This document shows positions 11,501 to 22,034 of a stretch of DNA of 64,000 bases, piece after piece. The notes under the pieces are model-generated. The model did no database searches. It saw only the letters and a program-made list of their open reading frames with translations, and was not told where the DNA came from. Made by a program: the position numbers and the translations under genes. Every line of letters starts with the position of its first letter. The stretch's first letter is position 1. Source of the stretch: Paragonimus westermani (taxonomy: Eukaryota > Platyhelminthes > Trematoda > Plagiorchiida > Troglotrematidae); contig QNGE01000416.1 of NCBI GenBank assembly GCA_008508345.1, positions 184,347 through 248,346 of the forward strand, in the 5' to 3' direction.

Positions 11501-14369
11501 CATACACATCAGCTGTTTTTGTTATACATGGGAGCTGAAAGTGATCCAGCTTGGATCGCTTGAGCATTATATCTCCAGTTCAAAGCGCAGTCAGTACGCA
11601 GTAAATTTATTCATGCCACACGCGCGCAACATAGAACGTGTACACGATTGACATCAGAGAAAGCAATATAAGGGCTGTCAACGTGATTGTAACAGCTGAG
11701 CCACGTGGCTCGTGAGACGCAATTGTTCACTTATCACCTGGCCTCACCGCATGTACACGCGCGGGCACATGACAAATTGGTCAGTAGGATAACCTACCAG
11801 TATTCAGACCGTGAAAGATGCATGATTCAGATAAGACACAGCAACAAACAAGTTTAAAAGTCGCTATTTACAGTACAGAATTAAGTTGATACCATGAATA
11901 ACCGACTACTTCCCTAACATTGATCATGTTTTTTCCACCTCTGGTCTTAATCGACTAGTATTTCCAACTCTCAGCTAACTGTCAAAATTGTTTCGTTCTG
12001 ACCCATAATTTCTTCCGATCTCGTAACGTTACATCACAAGAGCGAACACGTAAAATTATCATTGTCCTTCCTTAAGGTTGCGCCGTGTAGACTGCACCAT
12101 ATACAGAGTAAAATGTGTCTGGAAATTACTGACCGGACAAAGTGCAAAGGAGTGCAGGAAAATAAACTGGTGTGTCAGTATGAGACAGAAAACTACCATT
12201 ACGCAATTGTTACGGAGGATAGTCCACTACTTCCCGTTATTGGCTTGATAAGAATAGTGAGAATGGAAAACAGAATTCTGCTATGGTGAACAACCACATA
12301 TCTTACTGAAAGTTTCGTGAAAAGAAATAGGTACACTCTTTACCGTAGATTCAATGTGAATTCTGGCATTGGTCTTGGCACAACGTCTGTGAGAAGTAGA
12401 TCAACGGCGTGACTGAACTTGGTTGCTGCAAGAGTTCTGCTGAATAGCCCGACTGGGTGCCGTTCGTCCACCAGAGTGAAAGATGAACAGGTGCTTGATA
12501 GCGACTTTGGATTGAAGGAACCTTATTGTTCTGTTCTCAGTGCTAAGTCAATGTACATGTCTCGTGCGCATTTCGTATGGTTTTACGCACTGTAAAGATT
12601 ATCGCAGACATACTCTTGAAAAGTGATTTGAACATGGATTTCTTACACATTGTAGATGGCTAATGAGTGTAAGGTAAGTTGTTTTATGCTCACGCAGTAC
12701 GTACCATCCTCCTTACTAATATAATGTCAGTGGTATGCATTTTGATAATTAACTGCCGTCCAACGATATGAAATGGAATGAGCTCTACCTTTAAGGCAAA
12801 AGGAAAGTAGGTGGTGGAACTCAATTCTTGTCTAACCTTAAACAGTCAACATTCTGGCATATTCCACTACGACGCTCCACTTGGCCATTCAGACAAGATT
12901 GGCTGTTATGCCCGCTAATGTTTTTGGTCTAATATTGGAAAGATCACAAAGACCGCTGTCTTCGAGGCAAACAGATCCTACAGCTTCTAAATTATCCCTG
13001 GTTATTTCCACTTTCTGCGGCAGGCTGCTTCACTGGCCACCTCACACTTTGGGTCAATGAAGCAGAGATCTTATCGATAATGTGCGACACGGTAAGTGCT
13101 TTATATAACCTTATAAGGTCTCATATATGCCACGGTTAATATTAAATGAGATTTCAAAGATTCTTCTTGTTACTGTTATGTGATAGGGATTTTTGGATAA
13201 TCTGGACTGGACGTCATTTGAAACTGATCGCAGATTTCGCATTCCCACAAGCTTTGCGGTCAGCAGGTCAGATGTGAAAGATATTGTGTCTAATCTGTTG
13301 AACACTGTCCACACCTAGGAAGTAATAGCTCAGATTTCACTCTTCATATCCTTGCCGTTTGAAATATAATTTCGTGAGTTCACAGGTTGATCAAAAACCT
13401 TGTTTAGTCGCAGTCAGTTAGGAACCTCTATTAATTTTAGGCCGCATAGTGGGTCATGGAAGGGCGAGCAGAAACGGAAATTGTCCAGTCACAGCACAAT
13501 GCAGGTCAGCCACCTCAACAGGGGAAGGACAGCGAAACCTAGGTCCTGAAAGCACCGTGAATAACCATCTACGATATATAGACCGTTTCAGTCTGACTAT
13601 AAGTTGAGCACACCATGATATGTGAAATGGGGGTAGAGGGATTTGATTCCGTCAGTGAAAGCAAAGAGATTATCTTTGTGTTAGCTGCTAGACACACACC
13701 CCAGTGATATCAGGTGTTCAGTTTGTGTTTTCTGTCCTCGGTTGTTCTTTTTCACCGTTGTACTGCATAACTCGCCAAAGTAAGCTTTCAACTTCTTTCC
13801 CCGAAATCACCAGTTAATCATTCTTCGTCTCTTGGTTGTTACCAAGTTTCCATATCAAACGGTGAAGTATTAAACTACAAAAATGGGGCCAAAAGACTAC
13901 TGTTCGCATCTGAGGACTGTCGGCTGAATCCACGTTTTTACGTAACGCTCAGTCCGATGCCCGTACAGAATAAATCAGCTCGTGCTCGCACCACATATGA
14001 GCAAGTGGTAACAGGTGATCACTCTGATTTTACCACTGAGTGCTTAAATTTGGGTTCGTGAACAGATTTTCCCGCTTGAGCTCAGACCGATTTCCTAATT
14101 GCGACCTCGGATGGATGGTATGTTTTTCAGTCTTTTGTCAGCCGTAAAAGCTAGTCAATTTTTCTCCTGATTAGGCACCGCGCGTCTATCGGAATATCCA
14201 ATTACATGACGCACAAGAACCACTAGTCGACAAACCCACCTCATGTATCTCATGTGAGACCGTATGTTATAACCAGACTAGACAGCCATAAATCGATACC
14301 ATAAAAACCGCACAGATTCAGTAGGGAAATTTTCCGCCAAAGTAAACTGGTGAGTAGTCGGGGATTTGG
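11501..14369. other. No gene recognised
   Basis: Mixed-composition sequence without frames, repeats or motifs I can name. Confidence 0.55.
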
Positions 14370-14562
14370 TTTATTTTCAAGTTGACCATCACTCACATTT
14401 GATCGCAGCCTTCGCATTCAGACAGGATTTGCAGCCTCTTTCGAAAACAAGCACTAGACTCGAGTTTCGCTCTCATTAGAGCTCGTCAGTAGTGCATATC
14501 CTTGCCACGGCCGGGATTTGAACTCCGGCCATTCCAATCAGGAGGCAACCGTGGATAGTCCT
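14370..14562 (-). repeat. tRNA-derived SINE, family A, copy 2
   Basis: On the minus strand this shows the same B-box segment, body landmarks and CAACTTGAAAATA end as copy 1, with few differences over about 170 bases. The 5' side weakens after GGTTGCCTCCTG, so the A-box half is poorly kept. Together with copy 1 it forms an inverted pair about 14 kb apart around the two gypsy elements. Confidence 0.85.
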
Positions 14563-16289
14563 AATTCGTGGAGTTCCTTGTGAAATGCTGAACGACCACT
14601 ACGTTCCTTGTGTGCGAGAGGGTGTTCGTGTGTTCACAAATGGATTCGGCGGTATGTGGAGGGTAATATGACAATTCCCACCGATACTGTAAAATGGTTG
14701 CACAAACTTCATAGTTCTGTTTTACCTCACCCGAAAGTGGAAAATTAGTAAAATCTGCCTACAGAATCTGATGACTCATGGCTGCATGCAGTCTGTCGGG
14801 ACAGCTGGAAGCCTCTTTCTTCAACCAGAAATACATGGAATATCGACGATTTGCTCTCATAAAATTGGCTATATATATATATATTAAACCGGCAACTGCT
14901 ACATATGTACTACTTACAACAAAATGCAATCTGCACACAAAGCTTAACCTTTGGAAACTGAAAACTTACAAGACAGTAACCTGAACAATCAGACTGAACT
15001 ACGTAAAACAAACATCTCGGAGCTCATCACGCCAGTAAAGAAGACGTCATGGGAAATAAGGTTGGTATAGGAGTTAGTGTGTTGTTTTCTGGTGATCGGG
15101 GGTTTGAGTCCATGAGCCGGCGTTTTATCATCGTATTACTGGCAAACCTTGTGGCAGTCAAAAACCCATTCTCAATGAAACTATCCAGAACTAAAACTGT
15201 TATTCTTACGATTCGCCAACTAGCCACTGTTTGATCGTGAACTGGCCTGCTGGTTTCCCGTAATCACCCATCTCTTGCGATGTACATATTCTAGATGTAG
15301 TTTGAAGGTACACTCACGTTTCTCGGGGTTGCTGAGCTTTTCATAGTCGTGCTATCTCACCACAAGTGTTATCCGTTTTTTATTATAAGCTCAAACTAAA
15401 AGTACACTGCAAACAAATCAAATGTGCAGGTAGTATCACGTTTACTAGTGTAGTGAAAAATCCCCCGATAAGCGATATCATTCTGCCTAATACACACCCT
15501 GTACTTCTTGTGCACTCACTTTCAAGAACAGCAAATTCAGTCCACAAAGTGGCAAAGTTCTTTGTAGGTATATTCTTCTTTCGGAATGAGAGGACAATGG
15601 ATGGCAGTGTTATCCTTCATACAAGCAATCCATCCCGAGCTAGTTCATTATCTAACTTAACACCTTCTGTCATTCCAGAATCAGTCTGGTGTTTCATCCA
15701 TCTCTGACAGTTGATGGGTTGGGTGAAATTTGTTGCACTCTTTGCCTCTGCTCTGAGTGGGATCAGAACGACCTGTTTGGGCTTAAATTTACCCCGAACC
15801 TGGTCTACTCATCTCTCCTGGTAATGGGCAACCCTAATCTGGCACGAAATTGATTTCCAGTCTTGTTCCTGCAACGGCTTTGCTGATGCAGCGCCATGTA
15901 TCTATCTTACTGAACCTACGGCGGATTATAATAGATGGACCGTTTGCTGTTGGGCGTCTTGGTCGACTTGAGTGGTCACACCGCAGTAACCTCTAACGTC
16001 CTATTTAATGCGAGGCAACTTCATTAACTAACGTTCACAAATGCAAGTCCCGAACAATTAGATTGAGTGTATTTTACGTATTCCGTGTTAATGCACCGTG
16101 GGGAGGAGTTCAGTTCATCACTGTATGCCAGTGATATATGTAACCACTCCATCTATACCAATCATGAATCCATGAATTATTCGATACTATTCTACTTCAA
16201 TATACCTCTTAGATTGTGACAACGGTTGCGGCATGTGCACGGTTTAGAGCGTTAGGGGCTCTAGATGATCACTGCTTCTATACGCAACT
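14563..16289. other. No gene recognised
   Basis: Holds a short (TA)n run near 14871-14885 and a B-box-like GGTTTGAGTCC near 15101 that is too isolated to call a SINE. The frame at 15366-15707 (plus) matches nothing I know. Confidence 0.5.
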
Positions 16290-17310
16290 CCATAATCAGT
16301 GCAACAAAGTGGTCCGAGAAGATCGATAGGGTTTCCAGGAAAGCCTGATTCAGCACTTTGTCGGCGATTCGTAAAACGTATACAAGTTTATTTCAAAAAT
16401 CCTCAAAGACGAAACTGGCGTGCCTCAGCCAACTTACCCACAGTGACTTACAAGTTCTGACGGTGAAGACTGTAGGGTTCTAGCTGACTTCCACAACAAT
16501 ACGAAAGCAGGCAGTATGCCTACCTATTGCGCAACATACAATTTAGTCTTCTGTTGGGATTTCTACGAATGACACGACAACGAATGTTGTGATGACCAAA
16601 CTTCATATTAGATTTACATTTGTTGGACTAGACTGCTTCTTCCCCCTATTCCTTACCCAACGGGTTGCACATCTGCTTGCCCCCGTTAGAAATCCTGTTT
16701 ACACTCTTCATGGCTCTAAGAACGGTACCATAAAACTGGAAACTGGCGAGTATTATCTCAGCCTACGATGATGGACAACGCATCCAAATTTTCAACTACC
16801 GCTTGACCACTCTTCTGTCTCTTGCAACGAAGATCTTGGAAAAGGCAGTCAATCAATTGCTGTCTAGATAGTTATCATCACGAATAATATTTTCTGAAGT
16901 TTAGCTTTCTTATCGTTCGCTCACGCACCATGACTTCAGTGTTAATTGCGGGTCAGTGAACCTCCACTGTTAATAGCAGAGAAGCGGTCTGCGCTTTAAA
17001 TCTCGACTCTGCTAAAGCTTTTGTTTATGTGAATCGTTCCGTTTTACTCCACAAACTTTACTGCTACGGAGTCAGAAATAGGCTTCTTAGCCAACTTGAA
17101 TCCTAACAAACCGCCTTTACCTTGTACAAGTGAATTCATTCCTACACGTTTAGCCACAAACAGCTACCGTTTGATTCAACAAGGCTCCATCCTGGAACAA
17201 TTGCTTTACTGCACTTTCATCAATGAGCTTCCATAAAAAACATACAATCCCCTGAGGCTATTTGCAGATAGCATAAAAATCTGGACAACAAGTGCATGTT
17301 CAATATGAGG
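16290..17310 (+). pseudogene. Degenerate CR1-like LINE reverse transcriptase
   Basis: Plus-strand pieces in several frames follow the order of a CR1/Jockey-type ORF2. The linker before reverse transcriptase shows KVVRE and FISKILKDETGVPQP near 16310-16430. A palm-like segment with SAKAFVYVNRSVLLHKLYCYGVRNRLLS lies near 17010-17085 (compare the family pattern D-F-S-K-A-F-D-x-V-x-H). Remnants of the QGSxLGPLLF motif follow (TRLHPGTIALL) near 17180-17210, and RLFADSIKIW near 17258-17290 stands where the F-A-D-D motif belongs. Many stops and frameshifts are present, so it is long dead. Further decay products may reach about 17580. Confidence 0.7.
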
Positions 17311-17899
17311 ACTAGTTACCTCTCAATCGCAGGTTGAGCACTGGGTGACATATGTAACAGTTCAATTAGTTTTCTTAAAATAGTCACCGAATGCATCTTT
17401 TGAACATTCCTCCTACCCAGATGAGCTGTTGTGAACTTCCATCTGTAGACATACACCCTTCCCAGCGAGCCAAATGTATTTACTTCATCACTGACAATAA
17501 TTAGTCTGTTCGAGCAATGCATGATGTGAACAGTACTCGATAAGTTGAATCGCTTGATGCAACGGAAAAATCTAATCATCGAGACAAATCGATTAACCGA
17601 ACCTCTACGGTCGTGGTCTGTGAATAGTTCCGTAAGTCCCCCACTGCATTCTCGTCAGTAGACGACTGTACAACAACGGTAGAGTATCGCAAGCGTTCGG
17701 CCACGCGATATCAACTGGATAAATTACAACGGCACTGTAATGGCATTGTTCGCTAACAGCCTGTTCCACGTAAGTCAGTTATAGCAACTGATTAAACTAA
17801 TGATAAGCGAAAACAACCGGCGTTAACGAAACCCGGCTAACTGGTTCGTGTCCGTGTGATACAAGTACCACATGGACTGCATCCAACTGTAGTTAATAA
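17311..17899. other. Probable eroded LINE tail, nothing else seen
   Basis: Weak plus-strand continuation of the LINE may extend to about 17580. From there to 17899 I see no gene or repeat. Confidence 0.35.
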
Positions 17900-18496
17900 C
17901 GTCACTCACTCTTCTCCCCAGTAGAAACCAGCTCATCAGCGCGTTCTTTCAGTGTGAGTGGAGGTATTTCATGAAGTCCCGATGACTTATCAACGCGTGA
18001 CATGAGTAACTTAACGCGTATGTTGAAGTTAGGAGATGAATCCGAGGGACGATCAACATAGGAAATTGTAGCGCCGAGCACACGACGCCTCTCCCGCCTT
18101 GGACTTAGAAGTAGAGCCCTGAAGATCACATGAGAGCAGCTTTCCACCTGGTCATATGCCCGAGGAACCCTTTAGAACAATCAGCAATGGATCTTGCAAG
18201 TGATACATGGTGAACCCAGCAGTCGGCGAGTGCGACTGCTGTGCATTGAATATGACAGATGTGAAGCGCTATCTCCTTCAAGAAGAAATGCGTCCCCACA
18301 AGCCCGGATTCTCTTTCATTAGACGTTTGGTTGATAGTTTGAACCAAACCGACTCGCAGGTGGGACGTGAAGGGTAAAATGGGACTGAACTAGTCGCCGC
18401 GGGGTTCAGACGTGACATAATATGAACTGGATGTTGATCTGTCGTGCTACACTCGCTTGTTGGTGGCTCTCTGACTTGAAGTAGGTCCTTCCGCAT
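17900..18496 (-). pseudogene. ORF-rich relic, possibly a retroelement gag fragment
   Basis: Three overlapping minus-strand frames (18278-18496, 18126-18347, 17902-18147) follow each other as if one frame had been shifted. The first contains HIMSRLNPAATSSVPF and CESVWFKLSTKRLM, whose tone recalls gag-type N-termini of LTR elements. The last has a basic patch SPRRERRRVLG and a charged end. I cannot assign it to a family. The composition is richer in G and C than nearby DNA, as is common for transposon relics here. Confidence 0.25.
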
Positions 18497-18499
18497 CCT

Positions 18500-19340
18500 T
18501 CATCAACTATGTTTTACAATAACTCCTTACATTTCGCGNTTTCGCGTTATCGTAGAATCACTTAAAGGTTGCCGGAGAGACGAGAACGAGTGAATTATTC
18601 ATACCAGTCCAGGGTAATGCACATTCTCCCAAGTGAACGAAAGAAAGGCTCAAAGAACCCATTATGGGCCATGTGATTTAAGTACACGCAAAAAAACAAT
18701 AAAAGCCGACGAGGACCAGAGACCCAATAAGTCAAGCACACAGTCGCACGATAGCACACTGTTACGTCTGGGCGCTCCCAACCAACACTGTAATAACCAC
18801 GCGGTGGCCGCTATAGTGTCCGAAGTGCAGTTATATTTCGCCATTCTTCTTTGCAGGCTCTTTATAATCCGTTTTAACTTCACCTTTGCATTTGTTTGAA
18901 AACATCACCACCATTTTTGGATTTGAGTGGCAGCAAGAACAAACGGGAGCTACTGCCCACCGTCTACCTTCCTTTATGTGGATTTCTGGACTGGCAAATT
19001 GAATGCATGGCGAAACATTTGAGCTCCGCATATCTGCTGATCTGCAGAGGCTCGAAGCCCGCAATCCCATGTGGCGTGTGAAATTATCTATCGGTCGTCT
19101 TCCGAAACTACTCTCCAGCACTGTCCTACTCTTGTATGGTGATTTCAGCGATTTCTCCGATTCGTATACGGGTTCGAGGATGGAGGCCCAAACTACCCGG
19201 ATCCAGTCAGTTTGTTCGGTTCGGAGTCCGGCGGTTTTCTGTTGACGTGAAAGGGAGTCTGAAACAATGGTTCCCATCGATAAATTTGAAAAAGCGAATA
19301 GTAACATGTAAGATGTCTTGCGCAATGACATTTAGTTCGC
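18500..19340. other. Unassigned block, open on both strands, with two Ns
   Basis: A 166-codon frame lies at 18831-19331 (minus), with plus-strand frames at 18633-18899, 18896-19081, 19003-19245 and 19136-19354 over the same bases. None matches a family I know, and frames on both strands usually mean few AT-rich stop codons, not coding. An N at 18539 lies between two copies of TTTCGCG. Confidence 0.3.
18532..18546. other. Assembly join: N between direct repeats
   Basis: TTTCGCG, then a single N, then TTTCGCG. A single N between identical 7-mers looks like two contig ends joined without merging their overlap. Another isolated N is at 19473. Confidence 0.55.
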
Positions 19341-21505
19341 ATCTCATCGGTTAATTTTGCGAAATTAACATACACTTTATATAGTTAGGGGGCAAGCAGC
19401 TAGGCGAAATCAATCTAGAAATATTTGAAACAGTCAATCAGGTGACCAAAGCGGAAGCAGCAAAATGCAACTNCTGTCTATCACTTGAAGTTCCCCATAC
19501 TCATTAATTAAAAGATTTTCAATACCAGCGAAAGATTTGATGGTTCACCATAGCAGTTACTGAGCACGAAGCCATGCCAGGACATGTATTATTTGATTTT
19601 TCATCGAAGTTAAACTGGTCTGCAATTAGTACTCGGAAGAGTGACCCGTCAGATAGTTTATTGGGTGCATCCCTAATGATAACAACCGTAGCTTGGTGAT
19701 TATGTTTCGTTTGGCTGGTTCATTAGAACAGGTGGACAGGCTGAGCCATCCAGCGACTAGCGAAGGTTTTCATTTTAAATTTTTCATCGAATTTATTAAC
19801 AGTTTCTTAATTGGCTGGGTTACGTTTTTTAACTGAGAAGGTTGATCTTGATCGGTCTCAGTGGACTAGTTATCAAACTGAGTGGGAACTTAAATTCAGA
19901 CTTTGTGTATGTGATTAACCCCACCCATCGGAAGCGATGGCCCCGACTGTAAAACCCACCTGGCTTATCTTAACCGAGTCGATCGTTTGGATGGACGGAG
20001 AACAAAAGCGGATCAGATGCGCGAAACTCAGCCGGTTAGTTCCCATCTGCGCCATGACAGTAAAGGCTCGAATGCACTGACCTATTTTTCACACCCGCAA
20101 TCTCGTTTTGTAAGGATATGGTTTGTTGACGACTTGCACTGGGAGCGAAATTCGAGTGTGGTGCACCAAAAAGGGGTAAACTGGAAAGTATGCGGGAATG
20201 AGACACCTACAACCACTTGCATGTGAAGTTAAACTTACATCGGATAGCTTCTGCGTCATTGGAGCATGAGTGTTACACCACAGATTAACTTGTCTTCACA
20301 TGATTGCGACCTTTGCAAACAACGTGGGGAATACATCGTGTGGATTGTTTTTATCTTTTGTGTTAGGTTACTCTTTAGTTAGAGATAAGTAGTGTGGCAA
20401 ATCTGATAGTTTGGAAGCCAATCAATATCGAAAAATCCGGACTCTGGTTGGAGGCAAGCGTACGACAGAATCATCATGCCCGAAGCGGAAAGTTCCTCAC
20501 AAGCTGAGTTACGGAGTAGCGTTGGACTTCATTTGACACACTAGGTTGATTAGGTAACAGAGTCCAACAGTGAAATTTCTGAGCCCTAGCTGAGCTTCAT
20601 TGTTCACGTGGTGAGGCAATCGCCGCGTCCGTGTAAGATGGTTCTGCCACCGATGCAAATTCTGTCAAAGTCAAGATCTTCTGCGACTGATCGAAATATA
20701 TTTATTCAATGATCAGTAGTGCGTCCGTTCAGTCTCCGTATACGTTGTGCTGGACAGACTACAGACTTGTGAACAAATCGAGGGTTCATAGTGTAGTTTC
20801 CGCTGTACTTTGTGGATCAGGTGCCTGACCTGTTCGGGTGAACGATTCCTACAAGATCTTGATGAATGACAGCTGTTTTCTCCATTTTTAGTAAATGAAG
20901 TGATTAAGTAGGCTGTGCGAATTTCCGTCGGCACGTGCTTGGGAGCTATAAAAATTTGGGACCAATAATTGGAGTAACAGAGCTGCAAAGTCCATGCGAC
21001 TTATCTCCTACAATATTCATGCAAAAGGATTTTCTTTACTCTCCCGCATTCTTCAGTGTGTTTAGTGAAAACCGGAAGATACTGAAATGTTTATAATTTT
21101 ACCTGTTCACAGACCAACAAAGCCTTGACCTTACCGACAAATAAGACAGATGGGTACCGGCTGCTAAATAGGAGATTTCACGACCATCTACATCACCATT
21201 TGGAATGGCTGTCTACCAAGTCGGCCTGCATTCGAATGGTTGCTAACTCACCTCTTACTAGGATATCTATTTGTGACTGGTTTTTCTTCCTTGTATGTTT
21301 GTCTATCAAAATGCAACGGCTAGTTCATGAATTTCCGTTAAAATCACTGATAATATGAACCAAAACATCTGAGGATGCAGTCGAAATCTGAAAGCGAAGA
21401 TGACGGTGATAATTTGTCAACAGATAAACTACGAACACTATTTCTGTAATGGTCATTTCGAAGAAGCAGATATCCTGAAGTTGAGGTATTTCAGTCATTT
21501 AGCTT
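19341..21505. other. No gene recognised
   Basis: Nothing assignable apart from short chance frames (19987-20226 plus, 20713-20988 minus). Confidence 0.55.
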
Positions 21506-22034
21506 TGTAGCGAGAAGGCGTCCAATAAAGCACAATCTTTATTGTCCAAACCGCTAGTCACATGCAACGCGCGCTCTCTCGTTTATAAGTCGCAATTCCA
21601 ACCCGCAGCACCCCCCGGTTTCCGTTCACACGTCGTGCGCACTTCTAACCGGTTTACGTGCGTGACCGGTGCCTTCTATCGGAGGGTTTTTCGCTTGCCA
21701 TTCCTCGTCCGTTTGTCCGATTCCGTTGCGCGATGGCTCGTCCGGCTGCTCGTGCTGTCCGCCATCCACCCAGTGTTGGCCTTGACCGTATTCCAACATC
21801 GTGTCGAGATGTTCCTCTGAATGTTGGAAAAACCAAGCCTCCGATCTGGCCGTCTGTCGTATTTCGCCTGCCCTACCTCGCCCGTTGGTCCAATCTAGTC
21901 GAGCGATGACTCATCCGGTCGCGCACGTTGTCCTTGATCCGATCGCGGCAGGTTTTTGAACGTACCTCCCCCCACGTTGAGGTATTCGGCCGAGCGTTCG
22001 AAAACTCGCACCCCCGACCTGGCAATCCACCACA
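21506..22034. repeat. Solo LTR, copy 1 (529 bp) with target-site duplication
   Basis: Starts TGTAGCGAG and ends CCACCACA, so it has TG...CA ends. It is flanked by GCTT at 21502-21505 and GCTT at 22035-22038, a 4-bp target-site duplication (5 bp, AGCTT, if the last A is counted as flank). A second copy at 57890 shares both ends and has its own different duplication, which proves the boundaries. Near the start, CAATAAAG and CTTTATTG form an 8-bp hairpin with 6-base loop (21523-21544), giving a polyadenylation signal in both orientations. The inside is GC-rich and holds a diverged duplication at an offset of 173 bases. No internal element sequence adjoins either end, so this is a solo LTR; orientation is not determined. 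Confidence 0.88.

Noticed and set aside
15058..15125. Possible tRNA-like head with GGTTTGAGTCC
   Set aside because: Only the B box fits, the body does not align with either SINE family, and no cloverleaf is convincing.
18831..19331. 166-codon minus-strand frame
   Set aside because: Other frames on the plus strand are equally open, no domain is recognised and codons show no clear pattern. Kept only as an unassigned block.
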